Shown piece by piece: positions 26,313 through 34,847 of a stretch of DNA of 64,000 nt (positions are counted from its first letter, which is position 1; each line of letters begins with the position of its first letter). The notes under the pieces are model-generated. The model did no database searches and was not told the origin of the DNA. It worked only from the letters and a program-made list of their open reading frames with translations. The position numbers were made by a program, and so were the translations under genes. The stretch comes from CAJQQY01 sp964564545 (GTDB lineage Bacteria > Bacteroidota > Bacteroidia > Chitinophagales > Saprospiraceae): positions 1-64,000 of the forward strand of contig CAZMBP010000071.1 of the NCBI GenBank assembly GCA_964564545.1, read 5' to 3'.

Positions 26313-26765
26313 TTGATCGAACTAAATCAACCTTTACCTGAATGGTCAATTGAAACCATTTTTGGAAATGATGTTCCTAGAAATTCAAACTTTTTTGGGA
26401 AACCAACTTTGATATTAATTTTCAGTTTAGGGTGCCCAGGATGTTTGGGAAGAGCCATTCCTTTTGCAAATCGAATGGTTGTCGAAAACCAGGACAATCT
26501 AAATGTGATCGGTATTCACTCTAATTTTGAAGGAGTTGATTTTGAATTAGAGAAATTCCAAAAAGCAAAGGATGATTTTTATATACGTTTTGATTTTTTT
26601 AAGGATAAAAATTTCAACACCACTTTTTTAGATTATGGAGCTGGTGGAACTCCACATTGGTTATTGGTTGATGAAAAGGGGAATTTGGTTTATTCTATTT
26701 TTGGGTCTGATCCCAACAATGCTTTGTTACGATTAGACTTAAAAATCAAGGAACTATTTCAATAA
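26313..26765 (+). CDS. Redoxin/TlpA-like thioredoxin-fold protein
   Basis: A 150-residue thioredoxin-fold protein with the active site in LGCPGCLGRAIPFANRM (CPGC, about residues 43-46) and the cis-Pro loop GGTPHWLLVDEKG. There is no signal peptide, so it is cytoplasmic. No ATG precedes the conserved region, so a TTG start at 26313 is used. It is 27 bp before an AraC regulator. A related CPGC protein is encoded at 29004-29501, so the sulfoxide-repair genes between them may be served by two dedicated reductants. Confidence 0.8.
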   Translation: MIELNQPLPEWSIETIFGNDVPRNSNFFGKPTLILIFSLGCPGCLGRAIPFANRMVVENQDNLNVIGIHSNFEGVDFELEKFQKAKDDFYIRFDFFKDKNFNTTFLDYGAGGTPHWLLVDEKGNLVYSIFGSDPNNALLRLDLKIKELFQ

Positions 26766-26792
26766 GAAAACTCAGGATAAAAAAATAAAAAA

Positions 26793-27626
26793 TTGATATT
26801 TAACGGCTCACTAGAAGAATTTTTATTCGCTTCGGAAATTGTTCCAGAGCGAATGTATATGTTTGATCAAGATCTGCATACTGGGCTAAGTGTGATTTGG
26901 AATGTGGGAAAAAAAGCAACTTTTACTATTGACAAAACTCCCATTACAGTTGGAAAAAACTGTATCATTTTTATAACTGGTTTACATACAATTGATGATT
27001 ATAAATTTGAAAACCTTCGTGTGATTCAATTTAATAAACCATTTTATTGTGTCGAAAATCACGACAGTCAAGTTGGGTGTAAAGGATTACTTTTCTTTGG
27101 TGCTTCATCAGTTCCAAAAATCAAAATTGCAAAAGAAAGGAGTAGAGCATTCGAATTGCTTTGGGAAATTTTGATCATGGAAATTGAAGAACAAGACGAT
27201 GAATTAAAAATCGAAATGCTGCGAATTTTACTCAAACGATTCTTGATTCTCTGTGTTCGAATTTTTAAAAACCAGAACTATGTTGGTATCAAAGAAAGCA
27301 CAAGCATTGGCCTTATTCGTGAGTATAATTTTTTGGTAGAAAAATATTATAAATCGAAAACGACTGTAGCCGATTATGCCAAGATGCTTTTCAAATCTCC
27401 CAAAACACTTTCAAATCTTTTCAAAAAACACATCGATAAAACCCCTTTGCAAATCATCTCAGAAAGACGATTACTTGAAGCCAAACGATTACTAAAATAT
27501 TCAGATAAAAGTATTCAAGAAATTGCGGATGAACTTGCCTTTAGCGACATTCAAGCCTTTAGTAATTTTTTCAAAAAAAATACCCAACTCAATCCTACCG
27601 CATTTAAAACACTCCAATCTAGATAG
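26793..27626 (+). CDS. AraC-family transcriptional regulator
   Basis: A 277-residue regulator. The C-terminal ~100 residues hold the double helix-turn-helix (VADYAKMLFKSPKTLSNLFKK, then SIQEIADELAFSDIQAFSNFF, with the NPTAFK end). The N-terminal domain resembles a cupin-like effector domain. The start is read as TTG at 26793; an ATG at codon 21 is the alternative. It lies between a redoxin and msrBA, so it is a good candidate to control the repair genes in response to oxidants. A weak hairpin (27644-27669) follows. Confidence 0.85.
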   Translation: MIFNGSLEEFLFASEIVPERMYMFDQDLHTGLSVIWNVGKKATFTIDKTPITVGKNCIIFITGLHTIDDYKFENLRVIQFNKPFYCVENHDSQVGCKGLLFFGASSVPKIKIAKERSRAFELLWEILIMEIEEQDDELKIEMLRILLKRFLILCVRIFKNQNYVGIKESTSIGLIREYNFLVEKYYKSKTTVADYAKMLFKSPKTLSNLFKKHIDKTPLQIISERRLLEAKRLLKYSDKSIQEIADELAFSDIQAFSNFFKKNTQLNPTAFKTLQSR

Positions 27627-27810
27627 GAATTATTTACAAATCAAAAGGAAGGTTGAATTAACCTCCTTTGAACAATTAGATCTAATTTTGTTCTATAAAT
27701 AGGAACAAATATATTCCTATTCCATTTGTTTTTTATTCCATTAAACATCCAAGGGAATAATTCACAAATCACAAGGAATTTTGATTTAGTAAAAAACTAA
27801 CCTTTGCCCT

Positions 27811-27818
27811 TAACTTTG
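27811..27818 (+). promoter_or_regulatory. -7 promoter element of the msrB operon
   Basis: TAACTTTG is an exact TAnnTTTG match, placed 33 nt before the msrB start. The stretch 27627-27851 otherwise holds a weak hairpin (27644-27669) and A/T-rich DNA with no gene. Confidence 0.45.
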
Positions 27819-27840
27819 TACTATTAATTAACCAAACAAA

Positions 27841-27846
27841 AAGGAG
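27841..27846 (+). promoter_or_regulatory. Strong Shine-Dalgarno site of msrB
   Basis: AAGGAG with 5 nt to the ATG, inside the leader accaaacaaaaaggag. Canonical sites are rare in this window, and an almost identical leader precedes the redoxin at 29004 (AAGGAG at 28991-28996). This points to shared strong translation of the two genes. Confidence 0.6.
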
Positions 27847-27851
27847 TAATT

Positions 27852-28295
27852 ATGCTTAACTGGAATGATGTAATCAAATATGCCAATCATGGTAATCTTA
27901 CCCCAGATACTAGGGTGGAAAAAACCGATGAAGAATGGAGAGCTCAACTATCTGAAGAAGAATTTCGAGTGACTCGAGGCAAAGGAACGGAAGGAAGATT
28001 TACAGGTGAACATTGTTCGAGATATGATCCTGGAATTTATTCTTGTGTTTGCTGTGACACCAAATTATTTGACTCAGGTGAAAAATTTGATTCAAAAACT
28101 GGATGGCCAAGTTTCACTCAACCAATTCAACCTAATGCCATAAAATATGAAAAAGATGGTGGTTTTGGAATGGTAAGGATTGAGGTAATGTGTAATGTTT
28201 GTGATGCTCACTTGGGACATATTTTTCCTGATGGTCCAGCACCCAGCGGTTTAAGATATTGTATTAATTCTGTTTCACTAAAAAAAGAATCTTAA
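27852..28295 (+). CDS. msrB: Peptide-methionine (R)-S-oxide reductase MsrB
   Basis: A 147-residue enzyme of the MsrB fold. It has the two zinc-binding CxxC pairs (CVCC and CNVC), FDSKTGWPSF, the HLGHIFPDGP block, and the catalytic Cys137 in RYCINS. It reduces methionine-R-sulfoxide in proteins with thioredoxin as donor. msrA follows after 32 bp, so both stereoisomers are handled by one operon. The upstream AraC gene and two redoxins complete the module. Confidence 0.96.
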   Translation: MLNWNDVIKYANHGNLTPDTRVEKTDEEWRAQLSEEEFRVTRGKGTEGRFTGEHCSRYDPGIYSCVCCDTKLFDSGEKFDSKTGWPSFTQPIQPNAIKYEKDGGFGMVRIEVMCNVCDAHLGHIFPDGPAPSGLRYCINSVSLKKES

Positions 28296-28327
28296 ATGAA
28301 ATCTTTTTTTCTAAAAAAAAATTAAAG

Positions 28328-28873
28328 ATGAAAAATAAACAATTAGCAACATTTGGCGGAGGATGCTTTTGGTGTATCGAAGCTGTTATTCAAAGACTAG
28401 AAGGAGTTGAAAAAGTAGTTTCAGGATATGCTGGCGGAAATGATCCGAATCCAAATTATCGATCAGTTTGCTCAGGAGCAACTGGACATGCAGAAGTTAT
28501 TCAAGTAAGTTTTGATACGGATAAAATTAGCTACGAAGATTTGATAACCGTTTTTATGACGAGTCATGACCCGACTACTTTGAATCGACAAGGTGCTGAC
28601 AAAGGCACTCAATATCGTTCGATCATTTTGTATCATGATGATGCTCAAAAAGAAATTGTGGAAAAGGTTTTGGATAATTTAAAATCCAAATTCAGTTCTC
28701 CAATTGTAACTGAAGTAGCTCCTTTGGATAAATTTTTCGAAGCAGAAGCAAAGCATCAAGATTATTATAATCGAAATTCATTTGCTGGATATTGCCGAGT
28801 AGTTATTGATCCAAAAATTCAAAAGTTACGAGCGCAGTATGCTGATAAATTGAAAAAAGAAATTTCTCAATAA
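28328..28873 (+). CDS. msrA: Peptide-methionine (S)-S-oxide reductase MsrA
   Basis: A 181-residue enzyme with the GCFWC active site (catalytic Cys13) followed by EGVEKVVSGYAGG, the TGHAEVIQVSFD block and TQYRSII. It lacks a signal peptide and so acts in the cytoplasm. It reduces methionine-S-sulfoxide and works alongside MsrB encoded immediately upstream. An inverted repeat separates it from the downstream redoxin gene. Confidence 0.96.
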   Translation: MKNKQLATFGGGCFWCIEAVIQRLEGVEKVVSGYAGGNDPNPNYRSVCSGATGHAEVIQVSFDTDKISYEDLITVFMTSHDPTTLNRQGADKGTQYRSIILYHDDAQKEIVEKVLDNLKSKFSSPIVTEVAPLDKFFEAEAKHQDYYNRNSFAGYCRVVIDPKIQKLRAQYADKLKKEISQ

Positions 28874-28902
28874 TTTAGGATTTTGATGGGAACTCGGATT
28901 GA

Positions 28903-28970
28903 GCGGATTTAAGCGGATTAGCACGGATTTTCCCGACTAACTTTATCTGTATTAATCCGCTTTAATCCGC
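28903..28970. repeat. Inverted repeat made of 'gcggatt' units between msrA and redoxin
   Basis: 18-bp arms (28903-28920 / 28953-28970, one mismatch), each holding two copies of gcggatt(t/a). Weaker pairing extends outward (tgatggga / tcctatca). Such 'cggatt' repeats are common intergenic palindromes in Bacteroidota. It might attenuate or process the transcript between the two genes. Confidence 0.55.
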
Positions 28971-29003
28971 CTTCCTATCAAACAAACAAAAAGGAGTTTT
29001 AAA

Positions 29004-29501
29004 ATGAAAAATACCAATCTAAAATATGGAATAGAAGGGCAGCTTGCTCCTAAATTAAATGTGAGTCGATGGGTAGATAAAAATGGGAAGGAAACTTCCC
29101 CAATTAACTTGGCAGACTATGATGGAAAATTCAAAGTGATTTATAATTTTCAAGCATGGTGTCCAGGATGTCACAGCATTGGATTGCCTTCTTTACAAAA
29201 GATGGTGAAGGAATTGGAAGGAAATAACAATGTTGTTTTTTTAGCTGTCCAAACGGTTTTTGAAGGAGCACATGCCAACACTTTTGAACGAATGGTTGAA
29301 ATTCAAAAAGAATATGATTTAAAAATTCCATTCGGACATGATGAGGGAGATGAAAGTTCTCAAAACATTAGTCATATCATGCAAAATTACCGCACAGGGG
29401 GAACCCCTTGGTTTATTTTAATTGATAGAAATAATCGTGTGATTTTTAATGACTTTCATTTGAATACGGAAAAAGCCATTGAATACTTAAAAACTTTGTG
29501 A
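29004..29501 (+). CDS. Redoxin (CPGC thioredoxin-fold) protein
   Basis: A 165-residue thioredoxin-fold protein with active site WCPGCHSIGLPSLQKM (CPGC near residues 53-56), a long insert (VQTVFEGAHANTFERMV) and the cis-Pro loop GGTPWFILIDRNN. No signal peptide. It shares architecture with the redoxin at 26313. Its strong AAGGAG site at 28991-28996 is a near copy of that of msrB, suggesting co-ordinated high expression. Probable role: reductant for MsrA/MsrB or peroxide handling. Confidence 0.82.
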   Translation: MKNTNLKYGIEGQLAPKLNVSRWVDKNGKETSPINLADYDGKFKVIYNFQAWCPGCHSIGLPSLQKMVKELEGNNNVVFLAVQTVFEGAHANTFERMVEIQKEYDLKIPFGHDEGDESSQNISHIMQNYRTGGTPWFILIDRNNRVIFNDFHLNTEKAIEYLKTL

Positions 29502-29519
29502 TAGGTTTTTTTAATAAAA

Positions 29520-29552
29520 AAAGAGGGTTGGGTTTTACATCCAATCCTCTTT
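29520..29552 (+). terminator. Terminator of the msr/redoxin operon
   Basis: 12-bp arms (29520-29531 / 29541-29552, one G-T pair) followed by attttc. A second hairpin (29560-29569 / 29581-29590) lies just behind and may serve the convergent lipoprotein gene. Confidence 0.7.
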
Positions 29553-29614
29553 ATTTTCAGGTATCGGATCCCTTGAAGGTATCCAATACCTAATAATTTC
29601 ACTTCGACTAAAAA

Positions 29615-30646
29615 TTACAAATCAGAAAAGTGAATCACTTTTCCATCATACCTGAATTTAGTATTACTTTCTTTTTCTCCAGGAAGTCGTCGATCATAAT
29701 TTCTTAAAATCGTTGAAGCCTTACTTGCCATCACTCTATCATTAATTTTTACTTTCTCTCCATTCGTAACTGCATCAGTCACATAGGAATGAAGCAACAC
29801 TTTATATTGTTTTTTAAAAAGTTTAGGATGATTAAAAATATCCGTTCCTAAAACCTTATCTCCACTTACCACCACCATTCCAATGACATTATCAATATCT
29901 TCCATTTTATCTTCAAAAAAGGCAAGGTATTTATTTCGCTCAACGGTGTAATCTTTTGAATCTTCCAAAGCTGTATATGTTCCCGTTGATGAACTAGCTT
30001 TATTATTCATAGTCAAATCGCCCACAGCTGACCAAACACTATTTTGATTTTTCTCGTGTTTTACTGTTCGACGAATATTATTAGACACTACGTTATAGTA
30101 CCCTGAAAAAGCAAAAACTTTTCGATCCTTTTTTTGCTTTTCAGTTTCTTCTTGTTCTCCAGCTTCTCGATATTGCCATCTATTTTGTTCTACACAAAAA
30201 ACTTCGATGGTTGCCAAAGTCCGAGGAGGTAAAATCATGTCTTGTGCCAAAACTCTATCCTGATTTCCACCTTTCACCACATCTCCTGCCATTAAGTAAA
30301 CAGTATCTTGACTCTTATTTTGAACGGTTAAACTATTCACCGCCCCCATATCATCAAATCGACCATAAGGTTTTTTCTCTGTAATTCTAAAACCTTGAAT
30401 TTCCATTGCCTCTTTTAAGTTTTTAAAATTAGCTAATTGAGCATGTTCAGCAATGTGTTCCTCAGAGGCTAAGATTGGATAGACTCGTAATTTTTCAAAA
30501 TCTAATTCCTCATTTTCAGTTAAATCTATTTCAAAATTTGATTCGGTGGTAGGAGTTTTTTCGTCAGTTTTAGTAGTTGAATTGTCATTTTTTTCAGTTG
30601 CACAGGAGGCAAAGAAAAGGATCATTAAGAAAGCAATTTTTTTCAT
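29615..30646 (-). CDS. ARPP-1 (DUF6569-like) domain lipoprotein
   Basis: A 343-residue lipoprotein (signal LMILFFASCATEKN, lipobox Cys about residue 15). A Thr/Glu/Lys-rich linker leads to a domain with NSLTVQNKSQDTVYLMAGDV and KGGNQDRVLAQDMILPPRTL, the hallmark of the ARPP-1/DUF6569 family. ARPP-1 proteins occur in gene neighbourhoods of stress and ADP-ribosylation-linked systems, but their activity is unknown. It would be a membrane-anchored periplasmic protein. It is a single-gene unit. Confidence 0.75.
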   Translation of the reverse strand: MKKIAFLMILFFASCATEKNDNSTTKTDEKTPTTESNFEIDLTENEELDFEKLRVYPILASEEHIAEHAQLANFKNLKEAMEIQGFRITEKKPYGRFDDMGAVNSLTVQNKSQDTVYLMAGDVVKGGNQDRVLAQDMILPPRTLATIEVFCVEQNRWQYREAGEQEETEKQKKDRKVFAFSGYYNVVSNNIRRTVKHEKNQNSVWSAVGDLTMNNKASSSTGTYTALEDSKDYTVERNKYLAFFEDKMEDIDNVIGMVVVSGDKVLGTDIFNHPKLFKKQYKVLLHSYVTDAVTNGEKVKINDRVMASKASTILRNYDRRLPGEKESNTKFRYDGKVIHFSDL

Positions 30647-30729
30647 AACTAAATTTTATATTAAATAAAATATCAATTTCGGGAAAATGAATAGGGAATC
30701 CAAATTTAAAATAGATTTTGGGATGTGGA

Positions 30730-30822
30730 TATTGAGGTTGGTCGCTTAGCTCCCGGTTGGGTACTGTGATTACATATGTTCGTCATCCCAATACTCAAGG
30801 AGTAAAGCGACCATTCTCAATA
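30730..30822. repeat. Inverted repeat upstream of rarA
   Basis: 18-bp arms (tattgaggttggtcgctt at 30730-30747, partner 30805-30822, two mismatches) with further partial pairing inside (ctcccggttggg against cccaatactcaaggag). It contains no ORF and resembles the other nested intergenic palindromes here. It lies between the divergent ARPP-1 and rarA genes. Confidence 0.5.
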
Positions 30823-30857
30823 CTCAAATTCCAAATCTCAATACCCTTTTTTTTTCC

Positions 30858-30865
30858 TAAATTTG
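30858..30865 (+). promoter_or_regulatory. -7 promoter element of rarA
   Basis: TAAATTTG, an exact TAnnTTTG match followed by AG, placed 32 nt before the rarA start codon. No clear -33 partner was found. Confidence 0.4.
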
Positions 30866-30897
30866 AGATTCATTTTTAATCCATAAATAATTTATCC

Positions 30898-32172
30898 ATG
30901 CAACCACTAGCGGAACGATTGCGCCCTAAAACTTTGGATGACTACATTGGTCAAAAACATCTAGTGGGCGAAGGTGCAGTTTTGAGAAAAGCCATTGAAT
31001 CAGGGAATATTCCGTCGATAATTTTGTGGGGCCCTCCTGGTGTTGGAAAAACAACCCTTGCAGGAATCATTGCTAATACTTTGGATCGACCATTCCATTC
31101 ATTGAGTGCAATCAACTCGGGGGTTAAAGATATTCGAGAGACTATTTTAAAAGCACAAAAGAATCGTTTCTTTAGTGCAGCAAATCCAATTTTATTTATA
31201 GACGAGATTCATCGTTTTTCCAAATCTCAACAAGATTCCTTATTGGGAGCTGTCGAAAAAGGAATCGTAACACTCGTTGGAGCCACTACGGAAAACCCTT
31301 CCTTCGAAGTAATATCTGCCTTATTATCGAGATCGCAAGTTTATGTTTTAGAGCATTTAACCAAAGAAGATTTAATCCAATTAATTGATGATGCCTTAGT
31401 AAAAGATGAATATTTAAAATTAAAAAATGTCGAGGTCAAAGAGTACGAAGCGATGTTGACTTTTTGCGGAGGTGATGCTAGGAAATTGTATAATATTTTG
31501 GAGTTGGTTTGTAATTTTGCTACCAAAGACGAAAAATTAGTCATTACAAATGATCTTGTAAAAGAATTGTTACAACAAAACATCGCCATGTATGACAAAG
31601 GTGGTGAACAGCACTATGATGTCATTTCTGCCTTTATCAAAAGTATTCGAGGGAGCGATCCGAATGCTGCAGTTTATTGGTTGGCTCGAATGGTTGAAGG
31701 AGGTGAAGATGTGAAATTTATTTGTCGTCGCATGATGATTTCCGCATCAGAAGATATTGGTTTGGCGAATCCAAATGCCTTGCTGATGGCGACAACTTGT
31801 TTTCAAGCGGTGCAGGCAGTTGGTTTGCCTGAAGCTAGAATTATTTTATCACAAACGGCAATATATTTAGCTACTTCAGCTAAAAGTAATTCAGCTTATC
31901 TAGCTATTGGAAATGCTCAAAGAAAAGTTCGAGAGACAGGTGGGCTTCCAGTTCCTCTACCTTTGAGAAATGCTCCTACTAAATTGATGAAAAGTATGGA
32001 CTATGGAAAAGATTACAAATATGCCCATGATCACAAAAACAATTTTGTGGAATTAGAATTTTTGCCAGAAGAAATTTCTAAGACGAAATTTTATGAACCA
32101 AGTGAAAATGTGGCGGAGGAGAGAATCAAGCAAAGATTAAAATCAATGTGGGGTAAAAAATATGGGTACTAA
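30898..32172 (+). CDS. rarA: Replication-associated recombination protein A (RarA/MgsA)
   Basis: A 424-residue AAA+ ATPase of the RarA/WRNIP1 family. It has Walker A GPPGVGKT (45-52), Walker B with DEIH (102-105), sensor 1 GATTENPSF, and the C-terminal RarA tetramerisation block (HYDVISAFIKSIRGSDPNAA, ARMVEGGEDVKFICRRM). It acts at stalled replication forks with SSB and RecA. It starts with AERLRPKTLDDYIGQ, the family hallmark. It is a single-gene unit with its own promoter-like motif. Confidence 0.95.
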   Translation: MQPLAERLRPKTLDDYIGQKHLVGEGAVLRKAIESGNIPSIILWGPPGVGKTTLAGIIANTLDRPFHSLSAINSGVKDIRETILKAQKNRFFSAANPILFIDEIHRFSKSQQDSLLGAVEKGIVTLVGATTENPSFEVISALLSRSQVYVLEHLTKEDLIQLIDDALVKDEYLKLKNVEVKEYEAMLTFCGGDARKLYNILELVCNFATKDEKLVITNDLVKELLQQNIAMYDKGGEQHYDVISAFIKSIRGSDPNAAVYWLARMVEGGEDVKFICRRMMISASEDIGLANPNALLMATTCFQAVQAVGLPEARIILSQTAIYLATSAKSNSAYLAIGNAQRKVRETGGLPVPLPLRNAPTKLMKSMDYGKDYKYAHDHKNNFVELEFLPEEISKTKFYEPSENVAEERIKQRLKSMWGKKYGY

Positions 32173-32293
32173 AATACTCAGCAAAAAAATTAAACTATTC
32201 AGAATATTTAAAAAAGATTTAAATTGCGTTTTTAATAGATTCAAAAAATAGAATCATAAATTTTTCAAAAAATATAAACTAACACAACTCAAT

Positions 32294-33283
32294 ATGAAGC
32301 TACTCTACTCTATAATTTTTCTAGTTTTCACAAATATTCTTTTTGCTCAAGACACTTTAAAAAATAATTTCCCAACCTATTTTATTTCTCAAATTGAACT
32401 AAGATATGAGTTAATTGATTTGGGAAAAATAAATTCTGATCCTCCTTATTTTGGCAAGAATTATACTTTCGATTTGCATCAGACCATTAAGCCATTTTCT
32501 CCAAAGGAATTCCCTCCGTATTTTGATTTAGAATTATCTGAGGAAGATATTTTTGTTTTCCAAAGTGGTTTTGAAATAGAAGGAATTAAATTTTTTAAAG
32601 TAGTTGAAAACAATCATAAAATCCCCACTTCAAAAAATCATTATTTCAAAGGTACACTCGTATATACTACGAATTTTGATGAAAAAGAATCTGTCAATTT
32701 TTATCAGCAATTGATTAATCAAAATACGTTGAGAGGAAAAAACTATCTATCTTTTTCGAATGTAATTTACCAACGAGAAAAATTTCTTCGATCTTTTTTA
32801 GAGTGGAATTATTTAATTGGTAAAAGAAGTTTTCACATTAATATCGCTTACAATAATAATCTACAATACGAAGATCTAGATCTTACCTCAATAGGATACG
32901 GAGATCAATATTTTATCAATTTTCCAGAAGCATACCATGAAAAAAGAAATGGAGAATGGGGTCATTTACTAGAAACTCAAAATCTATATTTTAGTGAAAT
33001 TGATTTCTTTACAAAAGTATTATTTAGCCCTTTCAAAAAAACATATTTAAAATTTGATTCTGATTTACGATACTTTTTTCTTTCTTCCGAAAATCGTGAA
33101 CGACAAAGATTTTATGCCTTGGGAATTGGTGTAAAACCAACGGAAGGAACTATTTTCTTTTTGGAATATACTAACCGGGCTATCATTTCTCCCATAACTT
33201 CATTTGCATTTACTACTAATCTTGATCCTTACTTTGCCCTCAATGCCAAACAAACTTTAAAGTGTCGATTATTTAAAAGGTAA
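32294..33283 (+). CDS. Secreted or outer-membrane hypothetical protein
   Basis: A 329-residue protein with a signal peptide (LLYSIIFLVFTNILFAQ). The rest is rich in aromatic and alternating polar residues (QNTLRGKNYLSFSNVIYQ, LRYFFLSSENRERQRFYALG), consistent with a beta-barrel or beta-rich surface protein, but it ends in Arg rather than Phe. It is not recognised as a known family. It follows rarA after 121 bp and may be an independent unit. Confidence 0.65.
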   Translation: MKLLYSIIFLVFTNILFAQDTLKNNFPTYFISQIELRYELIDLGKINSDPPYFGKNYTFDLHQTIKPFSPKEFPPYFDLELSEEDIFVFQSGFEIEGIKFFKVVENNHKIPTSKNHYFKGTLVYTTNFDEKESVNFYQQLINQNTLRGKNYLSFSNVIYQREKFLRSFLEWNYLIGKRSFHINIAYNNNLQYEDLDLTSIGYGDQYFINFPEAYHEKRNGEWGHLLETQNLYFSEIDFFTKVLFSPFKKTYLKFDSDLRYFFLSSENRERQRFYALGIGVKPTEGTIFFLEYTNRAIISPITSFAFTTNLDPYFALNAKQTLKCRLFKR

Positions 33284-33424
33284 AAATTATCAACAGGAAT
33301 ATTGCTTCGTGGAAAACTATTCTCCTTTTTTTTAGTTTAAAATGATGTAAAAACGTTAGTTTTGTTGGCTTTTATAAAAAAGCATTATTGATAAAATTTG
33401 AACGTACATTTTACTAAACCCACA

Positions 33425-33436
33425 GCGAAATTTCGC
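33425..33436. promoter_or_regulatory. Perfect 12-bp palindrome upstream of the acyl-CoA dehydrogenase gene
   Basis: gcgaaatttcgc, a perfect dyad 73 bp before the start codon, followed by a second short dyad tgcag...ctgca (33445-33461). It has the size of a dimeric repressor site. A -7-like tract (ataaaatttg) lies about 35 bp upstream. Confidence 0.35.
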
Positions 33437-33509
33437 AAAAATGATGCAGATTTACCCTGCACGTCAACACTTTATTTAACCATTTTATAATTATCGAAAA
33501 AAAGATCTA

Positions 33510-34667
33510 ATGACTGTACAGACAGAAGCATTTTTGGAAAATCTTCAAATGATTGAACAGAGTGCAAAAGATTTTGCAGAAAATCACATCCGCCCACATG
33601 TCATGGAATGGGATGAAGCACAACATTTCCCTATTGAGACAATGAAAGAATTAGGAAAACTTGGATTCCTTGGAATTCTAGTTCCTGAAGAATACCATGG
33701 ATCTGGCCTAGGGTACCAAGAATATATTTCAATTCTAACTGAAATTGGAAAAGTGTGTGGATCCGTTGGCCTATCTGTTGCGGCACACAACTCACTTTGC
33801 ACAGGCCATATTATGGCATTTGGAAATGAAGAACAGAAGAAAAAATATCTCCCAAAGTTAGCAACTGGTGAATGGATTGGTGCTTGGGGATTAACTGAAC
33901 CAAACACAGGAAGCGACGCCGGCCGAATGAAATGTGTAGCTGTAAAAGAAGGTGACCATTACATATTGAATGGAGCTAAAAATTTCATCACTCATGGAAA
34001 ATCTGGAGACGTTGCTGTAGTAATTGCTCGAACTGGAGAATTGCTTGATAGTCATGGAATGACTGCATTTGTGGTTGAAAGAGGAACACCTGGTTTTGAA
34101 GCAGGTAAAAAAGAAAATAAATTGGGAATGCGTGCAAGTGAAACTGCTGAAATGATTTTTAGCGATTGCAAAATTCACGAGAGCCAAGTTCTAGGAAATG
34201 TTGGAGATGGATTTATTCAATCTATGAAAATTTTGGATGGTGGTCGAATTTCAATTGCGGCATTATCATTAGGAATAGCAAAGGGTGCTTACGAAGCTTC
34301 TGTAAAATATGCACAAGAGCGGGAGCAATTTGGAAAACCAATTTCATCGTTCCAAGCTATCAGTTTTAAATTAGCTGATATGTCCACTAAAATTCAAGCT
34401 GCTGAATTACTTACTCGTCGAGCTGCTGATATGAAAAATGCAGGTAAAAAAATGACCAAGGAAGGTGCCATGGCTAAATATTATGCATCTGAAGTGGCAG
34501 TTGAATGTGCCAATGAAGGTGTACAAATTTTTGGAGGGTATGGATTTACTAAAGATTTTCCAGTTGAGAAATTTTATCGTGATGCGAAATTATTGACGAT
34601 TGGAGAAGGAACTTCTGAAATTCAAAAATTAGTTATTTCAAGAGAAATATTGAAAGGGAATGTTTAA
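33510..34667 (+). CDS. Acyl-CoA dehydrogenase
   Basis: A 385-residue flavoenzyme of the ACAD family. It has the signature GAWGLTEPNTGSDAG, the C-terminal FAD/catalytic region FGGYGFTKDFPVEKFYRDAK, and the likely catalytic base Glu366 in IGEGTSEIQ. The short N-terminus and MTVQTEAFLENLQMIEQS start resemble short-/branched-chain or butyryl-type enzymes. It oxidises acyl-CoA to the 2,3-enoyl form and passes electrons to ETF. It is a single-gene unit, with an operator-like palindrome upstream and a strong terminator after it. Confidence 0.95.
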   Translation: MTVQTEAFLENLQMIEQSAKDFAENHIRPHVMEWDEAQHFPIETMKELGKLGFLGILVPEEYHGSGLGYQEYISILTEIGKVCGSVGLSVAAHNSLCTGHIMAFGNEEQKKKYLPKLATGEWIGAWGLTEPNTGSDAGRMKCVAVKEGDHYILNGAKNFITHGKSGDVAVVIARTGELLDSHGMTAFVVERGTPGFEAGKKENKLGMRASETAEMIFSDCKIHESQVLGNVGDGFIQSMKILDGGRISIAALSLGIAKGAYEASVKYAQEREQFGKPISSFQAISFKLADMSTKIQAAELLTRRAADMKNAGKKMTKEGAMAKYYASEVAVECANEGVQIFGGYGFTKDFPVEKFYRDAKLLTIGEGTSEIQKLVISREILKGNV

Positions 34668-34691
34668 TTAAATTTCCTTTTTTGAAAATAC

Positions 34692-34722
34692 AAACGGTTA
34701 GTGTTATAAATACTAACCGTTT
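34692..34722 (+). terminator. Terminator of the acyl-CoA dehydrogenase gene
   Basis: Perfect 11-bp arms (34692-34702 / 34712-34722) with a 9-nt loop, followed by eight T. It lies 25 bp after the stop codon. Confidence 0.85.
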
Positions 34723-34847
34723 TTTTTATGTTCCTAAGTCATCATATATTGTTCATTTTTATACTTCTAAACAATATTGAATTTTCCAAAACCAAATAAT
34801 TATTTTAGGGAGGTACAATTTTGTACATATAATTAAATGCCTCTCAC

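Noticed and set aside
33584..34187. Two minus-strand ORFs across acyl-CoA dehydrogenase
   Set aside because: The ACAD protein is complete with all family motifs; the antisense frames are Ser/Phe-rich shadows.
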